From: Echinometra lucunter
Lineage: Eukaryota; Echinodermata; Echinoidea; Camarodonta; Echinometridae
NCBI GenBank assembly: GCA_029962745.1
Contig: CM057151.1
Location: 34,831,259 to 34,895,258, forward strand
Direction of reading: 5' to 3'
DNA: 64,000 nt
The translations under genes were made by a program, and so were the position numbers. Within the stretch, counting starts at the first letter, position 1; each line of letters begins with the position of its first letter. The notes under the pieces are model-generated. The model had not been told where the DNA came from and did not search any database. It saw nothing but the letters and a program-made list of their open reading frames with translations. Below, one piece after another: positions 46,901 to 59,731 of this stretch.

Positions 46901-47817
46901 GGCTCATGTCCATAACTTTTTGATTTCCATCAGTGGATGCAGTGATAGTGACTGTCTTCGGCAGAGATTAGAGATGAGATCTACTTCTATTGTACTCTCG
47001 TCATCTACTGCCAGCAAATGAATCTTGTCTGTTAGTATCACATCATAAGGAACTTTGAGACTTGCCTCAGCCTCAGTGACGGCAGCAACATTTCCTGTGA
47101 TCTCTTTGTTGTCTTCTTAAATCTCGAAACGAAAAGCAGGTGTTGACTGCAGCTTTTTCGGAGTTCCAGACCCTGATAGTTCCACTCCTGTCAACTTAAC
47201 TTTCTGATTCACTTCGATCGTCCCCTCAGTATTGTCATCTCAAAGAGCTTTGTCTACACAATCTGTGCTAGCAGTCAATTTAATGTTCCATACTTTTTTC
47301 TTTCCAAAGGTTCTAATATCCCCAACCTGTGTAACTTCGCCACAGACAGACATGCATCTCTTTACTGCTTTGGTTGATCACAATAGGTGGTGGAACATAG
47401 TCCTTGATGACACTTTCATCAACTTAAAAAATGACTGGCTGGCCAAATACCCGACTACTGCTCATGAGTTTGATTTTCCCAAATGCCTCATCCGAAACTA
47501 CTCCCGAGATCATTAGAAATGATCCTGCTGAAACTTTCTGCAATGATGATATGATGCGAGACGGTTTATCATTGGCAACGTGAATCTCATTACAGTACAC
47601 TTCATAAACAGCATGCTTTCCTTTGACATAGCCTGCTCCATGAAGAAACTGTCTGGTTGATCCAGATCCTCTTATTTCAAACGGCTCTATGACTTTCAGA
47701 TGAGCGATGTCCAAACCTGTCACCGTTTCTAAAGAAGCTATTAGCATTAAGTTAGAACCCTCACTATCAGGAACTGAATAAATCAAGTTCGTAATGTCTA
47801 TAACAAGCTTGAGCATT
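46900..47817 (-). pseudogene. Broken uncharacterised ORF with two related halves
   Basis: The minus strand is readable from about 47817 to 47424 (LVIDITNLIYSVPDSEGSNL, VYEVYCNEIHVANDKPSRII) and again, with stops, from about 47230 to 46930 (VKLTGVELSGSGTPKKLQST, YDVILTDKIHLLAVDDEST). The two halves share beta-strand-rich spacing and a GSGSTRQ/GSGTPKK-type turn, as if from a repeated small barrel domain. I do not recognise the family. It joins the truncated mariner at 47818 without a gap. Confidence 0.35.
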
Positions 47818-48110
47818 TTACACTTTGGGATCATTGTCTTGAAAGAGTCTGTACCTTTGGGATACTTGTTTGTTTTCAAAAAGTAGAAAGGCGTCGTGTA
47901 GGATCAGGGTATAAAACTCCTTCCTCATTATGCCGTGAAAAATGACCAAGTTTGTTGCACCTCTCACCAAAATTCCTGCCCAGATATGGACTTTAACAGG
48001 GTGCTTTGGTCTGGGTTTCAACTTCCATTCAGCAGCGACTCCACTCACAGGATTAACATTCAAAAGCAAACAGAGGTGTGGTTATCAAGTTGCACTTCCT
48101 CGGCAGACTC
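47818..48110 (-). pseudogene. Truncated Tc1/mariner transposase
   Basis: The minus strand reads EEVQLDNHTSVCF, then KLKPRPKHPVKVHIWAG, GATNLVIFHGIMRKEFY and YRLFQDNDPK. The KHPVKVHIWAG and DNDPK blocks are the middle and second catalytic-Asp motifs of Tc1-like transposases. The N-terminal DNA-binding domain is absent. The protein breaks exactly after DNDPK, where a stop and unrelated sequence follow, so the last acidic residue of the triad is missing. A short non-homologous stretch interrupts the part before KLKPRPK. Confidence 0.75.
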
Positions 48111-49598
48111 ACGCTTGACATTGTCATTGACCTTGTGTGGCAATTGTTTTGAAAGTGTCTGTCACTTTATACACGGTATTCCCATTTTGCATAGATGCAC
48201 TTTTCACTAAGGGATTCATTTTTGCTGCCTTTGTGACAGCAAACCTCATGGGAGTTATGTCCTCATTGAATCAATGTATTCATCTTTTCTTTTTGCTCTT
48301 ACCCCTCTCCATTTTCCAATTGGGGGTGGGGGCTTGCTAATTCCTTCAACTTTCCATCTAAGCTCCATATTTTCTGCATTAATCTCTGTTAAAACTTGCC
48401 TAGATGTAATAAGTTGTTTCTGGCTTCTTTTTAGTTCTTCTTCAACTTCTAATTTCTGCTTAGTCAGGGACCCAGTTCGGTGAGGTACATTTAGTTCTTT
48501 GGTCTGGTTTTTTTTTTTTTTTTCCATTTGCTTGGTAATGCACCTCTCCTAAAGCCTGACCTGCCAACTGATTTCAATTTGCGTAGAAGGTGTTTCTTGA
48601 CTTGTATACAACATTTATGTTTATCTGGTCCCTGTTCATATAATATTTTGATAGAATAGCTTGTGGAACTGTATCTAATTATTCATGATGAAGAGAATTG
48701 GAATCTGTTGTTGCTAATTTGTAGAGAAATAAGTAATTTATTTGCAATTTTACAACATGAGGGAATTCATCAAATTTAGTTCATTCTGGCAATGCATTGC
48801 AGGAATGAAAACACCCAAACAATACAAGACAAAATAATACTGGGGTGAGTTGAAGAGTCATTTTGTTGAAAAATTGTCTAATCCCTTGATATTAATTGAC
48901 AATACTTGGGGCGTGTTCACACCTAGCCAAGTTCGTGACACACCCTTTTGATCGTCTCCACACCAAATGTCATACCACTTTCATGGCAGAATAGTTTTTG
49001 GAGTTCGAAGCTGCAGTCTCTTCGTCAGTTTTCATTCTGTCGTGAATGAAATCCTTCACTTCAGGTGTGATGATATATAGATGGACTGCTCTTCCAAAAT
49101 GCCATTATACTTGAGCTTTTCAACATATCCATCAACAAATAAGCGATAATCCTTAAATGATTTGTAGCCTTTCAGCTTCTTGTGATCATAATCTGTCCTG
49201 TTCATAATCAAATAATTCCTTGACCGTAACCCATAGAGTGTCAGTAAATTTATTTGGGGTTGATTTTTTTTCTTCTAACTACACAATTTTTTATTTTTTT
49301 TTTACCTCAGAGACCCTTTAAGAGTGATGGGTCCTGGACTCTTCTAGCATGTAATATCTGGATTGCCTGGTGAACCACCCAGTCAATGGCATCTGAGGCA
49401 AGATTGACACCCATTTTTCCTTGGCAAACTCACACATGACATTGTCAGTGACCTTGCGTGGCATTTGATTTGAAAGTGTCATCTGTCACTTTACACACGG
49501 TATTCCTATTTTGCATAGATGCAATTTTCATTAAGGGACTTGTTTTTGCTACCTTTGTGACCGCAAACCTTATGTAAATGTTGTCCTCATTGACATAC
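48104..49598. repeat. Direct duplication of a 170-bp segment, 1.3 kb apart
   Basis: 48104-48275 and 49427-49598 match closely (gaaagtgtc... gtcactttayacacggtatt, ttttgcatagatgcamtttt). Between them the minus strand has a coiled-coil-like open stretch (48255-48527, QKLEVEEELKRSQKQLITSR) and a short readable piece at about 49070-49235 (YDHKKLKGYKSFKDYRLFVD). The latter faintly resembles the start of invertebrate SWIM/YqaJ-type element proteins; I hold that only weakly. Confidence 0.5.
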
Positions 49599-51189
49599 AC
49601 CATATTAAAGTTTGCTGTCCCCCTTCAAATTAAATCTCCCAGAAAACTCCCCATCTCACTACCTCTTCAGGGCAAAAACGCACCATGATATGTCTCAGCT
49701 GTTGAGCTATGACTCTTTGTGCTGATACTGCAGCAGTAGGATATGGGGTTGACCTCCTTCTTCATTGTTTACTGCAGTGATAATTGCTGTTATAGCTGCC
49801 TCCTGTACTGCTGACAGCCTTTGTCAGAAAACCTGCATACTCCATTCTGTCTCCATTCTTAACATCTTGGACATGGTTTTCGATTTCAAAGTTGGAAAAG
49901 AGCCCCTTCTCCATTTTCTTTTCCACTGCCTAACTTGTCTAGTGAGGACCTTGTGGTCCAGTTCTTTGTTGTCCACAAATGGCTGCCCAAGGGAAGGATG
50001 TTGTCAGGACGCATTTGTGGTCTGAGGGAGAAATTTTCCTGCATTCCTCTGATTTTTTTGTTGCCGGAATGATGACTTCCAGGCAATATGGTTGGTTGAA
50101 AAGAGAGTATACAACAGTTTTTTTTTTCGTCAGATGGGACCAGAGTGAAGAAATTTCTACAGAAGGATGACAAATAATTCCCCAAATCTGCCCTAATTGC
50201 AATCTTGTAACTGCAATCCTAGAATGGAATCTCAAATATTTGTCTAAAATTCAAGCTACTACGGATGGAAGATGCGAAAGTTGCCAAGAAAAAAATGTGT
50301 GACGTCATCAAGTTGACAGAGAAAATGACACTAACTTTTGTCAAAATCAGCTAAAATGCAAGTGCCTGAACCCCCCAATTCCACTCCTATTTACAGATTT
50401 TTGGGGGGCAGCCAAATTTTTTAACCTCCCGCTTGTTCCTGTACAAAAGTGCTTACATACGGAAAACGCACGAACCCCCAATAACTGTGCGTGTAAAAGA
50501 CAGTGCACGTACGGTTCGTTCTCGAAGGATTCTCAAAATGTTCTGCTCGGGAATTTGTCCCGGAATAGAGGAAAATAATATGTATTTGTACTCCATTTTA
50601 TAGATGATTCGAATATTTGACAATAAAAATAACTTTCAAGTATTTTACGAGATTGGTAAGTGTCTACTTTTGTCTCGTTCCAGTTTAACCTCTTTTATCG
50701 TCACGAAATGGGACTTACCAGTCCCATATATAAATTCTGCTGTAGTAGCTTTGAATGCATATTGAGGCGTATTGCATGTGATAGTCACATGCACAGAATG
50801 TGACTGAACTCCGTTCTCAGTCTTAAATACTGCGCTGAACCACTGAAGAATAACAGAAGAATTCCTCCAGTCTAAACATAAAAAAACATAGGACACAGTT
50901 CAACGGTGCGTGTAACAGCTGATAGAACAATATTTTTTGGTTCCTCAACACCGCAATGTCAATAAGTGAATTCATGTAGTGCAATGCAATGCATACATGT
51001 AGGTAACTGACTGGCAAATGTAAACACTTTCCAATTTACAGCACCACTTTGATGAATTAATTTAATACATTAGGGGTGATTTTCGCTCCTTATACATCAC
51101 TAAAATATGCACTCAGTGTATATATTATGTAAAAAAAAAAACAACAACTGTCAACTATATATACATCAATTTCTCAAACATCTACTCTT
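49599..51189. other. Degenerate, unassigned sequence
   Basis: Open minus-strand pieces at 49939-50235 and 50645-50896 are readable but match nothing I know, and no splice model connects them. The stretch is probably decayed mobile-element sequence like its neighbours. Confidence 0.35.
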
Positions 51190-52045
51190 CCACCGGCGCC
51201 TTCTTTTTAGCTTTAGTCCATCCTCTCCTCGTTCTACCAACTGGTATGTATCGTAATCTTGGTAATCACTCGCTTCGTACCTCATAGGGCTTGTGGAACC
51301 TGAATCGTGATGTTGTCCTTTCCCTCACTTGCTTCATATGGAATGAAGACGTAAGGAGATTGCACAGCCTTCCTTCCAATACATGTCACACAAGAAACCT
51401 CCGATTCTGATTCCGAAGAACTGCATGTAGTTGTGTTCAAATCGGAATCCCCAAATAGATCGATGGTGGCTTGTCTCTATTTGGCCTCTCTCTTTCCTTT
51501 GATCATCTTGTGCTCTTGCTGCTTAATCATCTGGTTCACTCAGCCTATTCGACACAATCTGGTAGGCTCTGTGAATCAGTTCTGCTTGAGTCTGAACATA
51601 GTCTTCTTCCCATTCATTGGACACATGGTTCAAAAGTTGATCAGTGGGTAGTGTCGGCTTCCTTGCAAACATCATAAAGTAAGGCGAGACCCTGGTCACC
51701 TTGTGAGGGGTAGTGTTGTACATGTAAACGACATGTGACGAAAGCTCCGGCCATTGACGTCATTCCCCTGGTTCTAAAGACTGAATCAGTCCACACAGCG
51801 TCTTATTGAACCTTTCGCACTGGCCATTACCAGCAGGGTGGTATGCTGTAGTGCATGATCTCTTCATACCATACAACTTGTACAGTTCCAGAATGATGGC
51901 ATTCTCAAATGACCCACCTTGGTCAGAATGAATTCGTGCTGGTATGCCATAGTTGTAAACCACGAGTCACGCAAAACCTTGGCCACCGTCAACGCTGTCT
52001 GGTCCTTGCAGGGCACTGCTTGGCAATACTTGCTAAAGACATCAG
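51190..52045 (-). pseudogene. Gypsy (Ty3-type) integrase C-terminal half, frameshifted
   Basis: From 52045 downward the minus strand reads DVFSKYCQAVPCKDQTALTV. After a frame change it reads IPARIHSDQGGSF with the second catalytic Asp, then HPAGNGQCERFN with the catalytic Glu (all by about 51800). After another frame change come YNTTPHKVTRVSPYFMMF and the C-terminal tail to about 51190. The first catalytic Asp and the zinc-binding domain are absent because the homology stops at 52045. This is a different copy from the one at 56-57.5 kb because both retain the second-Asp region. Confidence 0.75.
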
Positions 52046-54540
52046 AGTATAACAGTAAATCAAAAAGAATTTCCCTTTTTTCTTGAAAATGAAGGAAATG
52101 TAATATTCTGTGTACAAAATGAATAAAGAGTTGTCCATGATGACATCACAGATGCCAGTGGAGTTGCCAACTTGGAAGGATCCCCATAATAATGATTTAC
52201 TAAAACTTTGAAAATTTAATGCTCTTGTAACAGATTCTCTGATTTTCCTCAAACTTTCTCGATCTCCTCTTTCTTGTTCTTCATTTACTGAAAGCACACT
52301 GATGTCTGGGTTGCATTCTCTTTCAACATATGTCTCATAATATTCATGATGATCGAAGTCCTCGAATTTACAAAATTACTTTACAAGTAGAGCACAGATA
52401 ATACAAGGCCAAACAAGACAATGCAGAACAGGACAAAACAAGAACAGTGAAGCCGCACCTGAGTTGGCAAGGCAAACAATTATATTATGTACTTATTAAT
52501 ATAAAAACAGGAATGGCCCTTACCTTACGGAGATCAAAACCTATGAAAATAGAGCTAAACAGTCGTATCTCCACTTGTTTGATCATGAGGGCAAGGCGAA
52601 GTTGGCCCGGGATCACGTGACCAGGCCTCAGGAATCTCCGCCGGACATCGGGAGAGGTCGGCTGGTTCAAAAAGGGAGTCCCTACTATAACAGGATGGAA
52701 CAAGATAATACTAATTTTGACTGCATTAAATGAAATATAACCTATATTACCCCTTTTAAAATCCAATATTACAAAAGTCGAAAGTGCAGGCAATATAGGA
52801 TAAAGGACAATATAGGCTGGTATATTATTCAGTACCAGTCAAATATGAATGTTAGAAAACAAAAAACAAAGCAAAAAAAGCATAGAGTGGACAAAGAGCT
52901 CTGATATAACTTGATTTCTAGCATACATGTTCATACACATGGCCGTACGCACATAGAGAAGCGGGGGGGGGGGGGGGGGGGATGGGGGGAGTTGCCCCCT
53001 AGAAATTTCTGCAACCTCACTTTTTCCTATTTATTCCTTACTTTTTTATTGAGGAATTTCCCCAAATTCCACGCAAAATAAGCTCTTTCTCATTGAAGTC
53101 TAACCCGCCGATCCCGTAGGTTGGGCCCAGCTTTCACCGGCTGATCAGAACGCGGAACTTTTTTTTTTTTTTTTTTCAAGGGGTCTGCTAGCTAAATAAG
53201 GATCCGCACCTGGTCAGGGATTTGTTCACACATAATTAAAGGACCAAGGGTAAACTAAAGGTTTTATCCTTATGTAGCAAAAAAAAAAAAAAAAGAGAAC
53301 CAACAAACAAAACAAACAATTCATATTACATTTCTACTAATGCCTTAACCTGGGTATGTTTAATCACCTGCCTGATAAATAGACCTGAAATATTTCTGTC
53401 AAATACAACAGCCTTTGATTATAATAAATCAACTGGAAACACCTTATTAATATACATAAATTCCAGTCCTCTACATCAATTATATTTCCAATCTGCCCCT
53501 TACAATACAACCGCTCAACACTGGTGCATGCGTTCCAGTTCAAGGGAGGAGGGATGGGTTTATTAATAATAAGGGGGGTGAAGTTAGTAATGAGAAAAAA
53601 AAATTGGTGCACCACTCACGAATACCCTTAAGTCAACAGTCACATCTTTGTCTCTGGCTAGTCAGCAGGGGTCCTTGTCCAAAAGAACAACACTTAAAAA
53701 CACAAATTCGGCGGCGAAACAGGTCCTCCTCCTCGGTGTCCTTTCCTGAAGATTATATTAACAGCGGCAATTTCTGGTGCAGTTCACAACCAAATGTTCA
53801 CAGTCTCAACTTAACAAATGACTCAAATTTGTCCAATTAAAATAAATTTTAACACTTTTATAGTTCCAAAAATACATCATTTGTATTCCTTAAAATCATC
53901 TCCTCAAACCAGTGTATCCAAGGCTCTGCTATAGCCAAAGCACCTCGGCACCAGCTAATTATAAAGCAATTACAAATGCAAATATAACAATCAGTAGAAA
54001 GGTTGAAACTTCCCTTTCTGATCAATAACTTGTATTCGGATTAAATATACCAGTGACAACAGCAACACAATTAGCACAATAGGATAAATTGGTACATTTC
54101 CCTATCAAAAAAAAAAAAAAGATTCTAACAATTGTCAAGTTGGGCAACAATCTATTATGTGGTCCGGAAACACCAACTGACCTAAGCTCACAACATCAAC
54201 GCCCCGAAGGCTATACACAACTATATGTCGCGCGGGGGTGGGGAAAGGGGGCAGGGAAAAAAGCCAATGGCTCTAAGGAAACAGCAGACGGTGCATGACA
54301 AATATAATGTGCAACACCTAAATTACTCACGCACTACAGTCGTGATACATGAAAAGAAAATGTGGTCAAGCTGTTCATCCGGCAAATCCACTAGTTATTA
54401 CCCTTTCTTCATGAGAGAACAGGGAAGATATTAAAATCCTTACAATGGCCATATAAATCAAAATCCATGTAAGTTCTCTAGTGAGATTCTACAGGGATTC
54501 AACATATAATTGAAAACCCCCCCACTAGGAAGCCAAAATG
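52046..54540. other. Noncoding stretch with homopolymer runs
   Basis: No convincing coding sequence. Contains a G-run (about 52963-52981), A- and T-runs (53160-53176, 53280-53294, 54105-54120) and generic AT-rich sequence. Confidence 0.5.
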
Positions 54541-54544
54541 ATGG

Positions 54545-54830
54545 GAGAATTGAACAACTCCCACCTAGAGCAAGGCATATTATATGGGATATATATGTTT
54601 AGATTTCCCTGACATGGGAATAATTGAATAATTCCCACCTAGAGCAAGTTTTATTACATGTGGGTATACATGTATGTTTAAATTTCCTTAGCATAGGAAA
54701 AAGATGACAATTAACATAATTAGGCAATTGACTTATAAAAGAAAAGGGTAACTTCAGATTTCCTTGGCATAGGAAAAAGATAACTATTAACATAATTAGG
54801 CCATTGATTTATAAAAGAAAAGGGGAACAT
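54545..54830. repeat. Two successive tandem duplications
   Basis: A unit with cccacctagagcaag is repeated near 54560 and 54637. A second unit (ttaacataattaggcaattg with ttataaaagaaaagg) is repeated at about 54682-54750 and 54756-54826. Tandem repeats of this size are common in LTR U3 regions, but no LTR ends were identified. Confidence 0.6.
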
Positions 54831-54964
54831 ATACATAACTTAAGTATATCTTCACTGCACCACTAGGCTCCCAAACCCAGAGTATAACTTCCGGGCATTC
54901 TGGGTCGTGGCCCCCATCACCTGCCCCAAATCTTCCTCTCGAATACGAGAGACGAGCCGACCAA

Positions 54965-55874
54965 CATCCTCTAATAAATAGGGGGTGTTGACCTGCATGC
55001 CAGGGATATTGGCAGATATGGAGAGTCAGTCTCCAGAAGGAGCCGATTGAGAGGGATGGCCTTCACCATGGCCACTTGGGCCGAGTTGAAAGATAAGATG
55101 AGGCCTGACACCCCGATGCACACATTCGGGAACGCATCCATCCATTTACGGAGTTCATCTACGTCACTGCTGAAGTTGTGAATGTGGATGTGCTGATGAC
55201 GACCACAATGCTGTTCCAGAAGTTCCCTGAACGGCCCGTGCAGATGATGGCCACACAGGTCGCCCTGGGCTGGTCGGAGGTGCAGAACCAACACCTTACC
55301 ATGACATCCCCCCCAGAGGATTCTCCGGGCCAACTCCCACTGCCTGGGCTACTTGGCCTGGGGCACGTGGAAGTAATCCACCCCTAGCTCACTTATTGCA
55401 GCTACTTGCAGACATGAGAGCAGCTGCTGCAACTGTGTCTAGCCGTCCTCTGTTAGCCTAGAGACGCACTTGGGATGGACTCCGACGGCTATATGGAAAT
55501 GGGAGAACAGGGGTATTAATTGTAAGGCTCTTGTGAAATGGTGAGGATCACAAAAGTTTGGATTTATAGTCCCCCACGAACCGGCCCGCAATCCACCGCA
55601 AAAACTCCTCTCGGAGCCGAAGCAGTTCGGCAGTGGGGGGGTCCGTGTGGTGGATAAATGCAGTGGTTGGCAGGTGGCCATAAATATGCCACTTGACATG
55701 CACCGTCCGCTGGTCACAAGAAGGGTAGGGACAGCACTGGAAATGATGAGTTTTGGGGACTTTGGTCCCCACACGTTTCTTCCGTGGGGAGACCTTACCT
55801 GCTTGAATGCGGCCGCCGTCCGGTCTGGCTGCACCAGGCTTCTTGGATTCAGGAGGGGGGGGGGGGGGTTTCAT
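54965..55874 (-). pseudogene. Zinc-finger plus TatD-type hydrolase (TATDN2-like), broken
   Basis: From 55874 down, the minus strand first gives a Pro/Lys-rich start and a zinc-finger-like CCPYPSCDQRTVHVKWHIYG-type motif (Cys-x4-Cys with His pairs), then LREEFLRWIAGRF. After a frameshift come TatD blocks: IAVGVHPKCV (GVHP motif), stop, ISELGVDYFHVP, stop, LVLHLRPA, HIHIHNFSSD and LLETDSPYLP. ELGxDY and ETDSPYL are the metal-binding signatures of TatD nucleases. At least one frameshift and two in-frame stops make it a pseudogene. It lies on the same strand as, and about 300 bp downstream of, a Gypsy integrase, so it may have been element cargo or an independent insertion. Confidence 0.7.
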
Positions 55875-56159
55875 CCCTCGATCCTTCGTTTCCTACTCTA
55901 TTGCAAATATAAAAGAAGACAGGATAGTATAATTAATCCTCAGTAAAATAGAAAGTTACGAGAACGTATTTGGCCATAACATAGGTTTGAACAAGACATA
56001 TATTTCTCCTTCTTTTCTTCCTGTTTCCTGATGAATATAATATGTATTTTATCCTGTAACGTCAAGGTTCTACGCCTCAAAGTCCATTAATGAATAATTT
56101 CTTCAAATAATATCTTCTTGTTATCATCAACATTGCTAAAGGAAAAAGCAAATCTAAAA

Positions 56160-57575
56160 GCAAGTCTATTCAATAGCTCAATAAATTATTTCCTCGAGTC
56201 TTATGTATGGAAGTCATACGACACAGATGCTGAAATAAATTACTTTCAAAGTTCCTTCCTTGGTCTGTATGCACCTGAAAAGGAAAACCAATTGAAATCT
56301 ACAAAAGAATTCATTCACAGCAGCCTTTGCCGTTTCCTCTGCAGTTTGTGAGAGGAGGGGTATGCATTCCACCCACTTAGTGAATTGCTCCACTATCATT
56401 AAAATATGCTCATTACCCTTAGCCATCTTAGGCAGGGGTCCGATAAAATCTAAGTGAACCCGTTCCAAAGGAAATCCAGCATGGAAAGGGGTCATGGGAT
56501 AGCGGGCACGACGATTAGGTTTCTTGTTTTTGTTACACACAGCACAGGATTGCACGTAAAACTGTACATCCGTGCCCATGTGATACCAAATATATTTCAA
56601 CTGGATTCTCCCCAAGGTTCGCCGAACTCCCTGATGACCAGATGAGGGAAGGTCGTGATAATATTTGAGGATAGAATTTCTCAACCCTCGGGGCACCCAG
56701 ACCAACAGTTGATTGTCTCGATTCCAGTATATAATCTCATCCCGCAGAGCCAAAAGGCTCCGATTTATCCAAAGGTATTTCTCCTCAGGACCCCAAAGCA
56801 TTATGGTATCTTGACTAGGTTCCTCTTTAGTGGACAACCATAAATAAACTGACTTCAAATAATAATCCTCCTTTTGGGATTTCGAGAAATTAAAAGAGTC
56901 ATCTGTACTATCAAGACTAGTTGCCCCAGCATGTAAGCTATGACTTCTGTTTAAGTTTGCTTTATCTGTATCCACTAACCGAAAATTACTCGAAGTAATG
57001 ACCAATTCACTAATTTCTGGGAATTCTTCCTCACCTGGAACGGAACTACCTTGGGCTACTGATGATACCTGAAAAAAGGAATCTGAATACTGAGCCTTTC
57101 CCTCAGGCTGCTTTGGCAAAGGTGCAACATTCGGTGTCTGGGCCTTACCTTCAAGCTCAGTAGGTAATACCTGTGCTAACGGCCCCAGAGCTAATGGCAC
57201 CGCGTCATCCACTGCATCACAGAACCCTGACCAATTCCTATGTGCCCGGGTACAATAAGAGCAGCCCAATTGTCACAGGTTGAGCCTCGATTCGAGAAAG
57301 AGCATCAGCGTTACCGTGCTTATTACCTTTACGGTAAACAATTTGCATGTCATACTGGCTGAGCTCCTCAAGCCATCAAGCCAACTGGCCTTGGGGTCTC
57401 TTGAAGTTAAGAAGCCAACGCAGACTGCTTTGATTGGTCCTGACCAGGAAAGGCCTGCCCAAGAGATAGTGGCGATACTGCCTAGTGAACAAAACGACCG
57501 CAAGCAGCTCTTTCCTTGTCACACAATATCGGCGTTGCTCTTTAGTCAGTCCCACACTCCCATAAGCTAATTAAG
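56160..57575 (-). pseudogene. Gypsy RNase H-integrase fragment
   Basis: At 57575-57275 the minus strand reads RNase H (QRRYCVTRKELLAVV, YRHYLLGRPFLVRTNQSSL, then a TGA, then NKHGNADALSR). A Ser/Glu-rich tether of about 150 residues follows. The integrase zinc-binding domain comes next (SGHQGVRRT, CAVCNKNK), and then the catalytic core with its first Asp (VHLDFIGPLP). The frame shifts near 56290, after which the second-Asp HTDQG block is readable for about 30 residues before a stop. The last catalytic residue and C-terminus are lost. Reverse transcriptase upstream is absent. The long 1-kb open stretch indicates a fairly young copy. Confidence 0.8.
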
Positions 57576-57867
57576 TTTCTACTGCCTGGCAAATCATAAG
57601 ATTTTTTTGAAAATTAATTCTTATTGAAATCTTGAAATACATGTATGAGTAAAATAAACTCAACGTAACTCAACGTAAACCCAAAGGTTTACGTCATCTT
57701 CGTACAAGAAGTATTTATTTCACCAAAATGCACCATAGCAGCGACGGCTTTTGTGAAATCCTTTGATTAAACACCACACAGCTTTGATGAATAAGGTGTG
57801 AACAATGGATCTCGACATCTCGTGATGTATCGGCAGTGAATTTTAGTGAAATCCTCTCCTTACACTC

Positions 57868-57981
57868 TAAGAAAAGCTGGTTAAAAATTATGAAGTTGGT
57901 TAAAATATGAACCGTCCAAAAAAAAACCCCACATTTTTTTAACCAACAGTTGGTCAGTTCAAAGTTCAAACATTTTTCTTA
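57868..57981. repeat. Tiny TIR element, about 114 bp
   Basis: ctaagaaaagctggttaaaa at the left and tttttcttag with ttttaaccaa at the right are inverted copies. Low-complexity MITE-like insertion. Confidence 0.5.
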
Positions 57982-58140
57982 GTCCAAGATATATGTATGA
58001 GGTTATTTGGTGCCCAAAACATAATTGTGAACATGAAGTGACATATATCAACACTGTCATGTTGCTTGACATGTGCAATGTCTTGTCTATGTTTAAAAAG
58101 TGCTTGCTACATGTAATTCAATACAATAATATGAAGTCTC

Positions 58141-58470
58141 AAGCCCACCACACACCTTACAATCCGACTGGTCTGTGACTTAGTAAGAGGAGATGTGACC
58201 TCACAGCTCTTGTCAGCTTGTGAGTCACAGGCCAGTCAGAGACAAATCGCAAGGGCAGTTATGAGGATTTCACTTGTCAAATCTCTACAAGTGGATGGCA
58301 GGCTCAATGCAACTTCCAGCCAATCAGACAGCAGAATTGATATGATGTCAGAGTAGTTGGATCGCAGTACGTGCGATGTTGAGGCTTGTGACTGCCCTGC
58401 AATTCATTTCCTCTCGCTCAGTCGCAGACCGGCCACAGACCAGTCAGATCGTAAGGTGTGCGGTGGGCTT
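58141..58470. mobile_element. MITE with 38-bp TIRs, 330 bp
   Basis: aagcccaccacacaccttac... gactggtctgtgac is matched inverted by gtcacagaccagtc-type sequence and gtaaggtgtgcggtgggctt (with a one-base variation). The interior holds further gtcacaggccagtcag copies. Confidence 0.85.
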
Positions 58471-59731
58471 AAGATGTGCTCTGTATACCTACAGTGTTGT
58501 AATGTTGGTCATGCCTTTTATGCCACTGTTGCAGTGCTGACATTGTATCACATGTCAAATGGATTGAATTGTTACATTTTTTACTGGACCATCAGTCTCT
58601 TTTCTAGACTCATATGTGCTTGATTCTTTTTAATCTTATAAATTTGTCATTTTTTTTTTGCAAAGCAGTGATGACTGTTTATACCACAAATCTCAGAATG
58701 TAAGATTGCTAGTACCACGTAGTCAACAACTGACCTGTACAAATGCTGCTAATCAGAATCCCTGCTCACCATGATCTGACAAAAGCAATGAACCTGCCCT
58801 GTGAAAGGTTGCCAGAGTGTTGTGACTTGAGAATTCTATAAATGTGCATTTTTCTGTTCAGGGTAATATATCATATTTATATAATTATTTATTTCATTTA
58901 TTATAACTTTTATTTTCTTGTCATAAATATTTATACTTCTTTCTTTCTTTCTTTCTTTCTTTCTACTGTTGCTATAACCTCAAACACAACCTGCAGTACA
59001 ACATGCCAGTACAAAAATATTTGAATCTGACCACCAAAAAAGTAACCCTCCAATTTTCTAATGTTTTCTTTTATCTACCACAACTTTGCTTATGAGAAAT
59101 ATATCTCAGAGACAGATGTAAAAAAAAAAAAAGGCTTCATTGCTGAAACTATAGCATGCATTATTTTGCAGTCTAAATGCAAAGGGATTCAGTTTGTGGT
59201 TTATGTACCATTAGGGAGATATTTCTACAGTGAGTGTTTAATATGATTGACTTCCATGAGAATGCTCGGGAGTGTAGTTGATAGATTTAGGATATATCGT
59301 AAGTGATGTCATTTTTATGTTTCTTATTCCAAAGAGGTATATGATAGTGATTGGTTTTGTGGCTGAATACAACTGAAATATACGACCAAGCTGAAGCCTA
59401 AAATACTAGTATGTTATGCTTGCTGTCTGATTGCAGAATATGATGAAATCGATAAACTTTTTCTCTATGTGAAGTTTGGTCAAAATGCGAAAATTTTGTT
59501 GTTGTCATCTGTCTATAACTCTGTATTTGCTATAAACTTAAACTCTGGACTGCCATTTCATTTGAAGGATATTATGCAGGCATACTATACGTGTGCCAGA
59601 AGTTGACTGTGGCATCCCCCATTTTTTTCGATCTGTCAGCCAAAGCCATTGAAGTTGTTTACAAAATCTTTAATTGTCCAAAAGATTTTTTTTGATAAAA
59701 TCTATTGGGAAATACAGAAGTTAGCATAAAT

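Noticed and set aside
57273..57503. Minus-strand ORF beginning LRSFCSLG-type sequence over the RNase H region
   Set aside because: It is the wrong frame; the RNase H domain is in the neighbouring frame with one stop.
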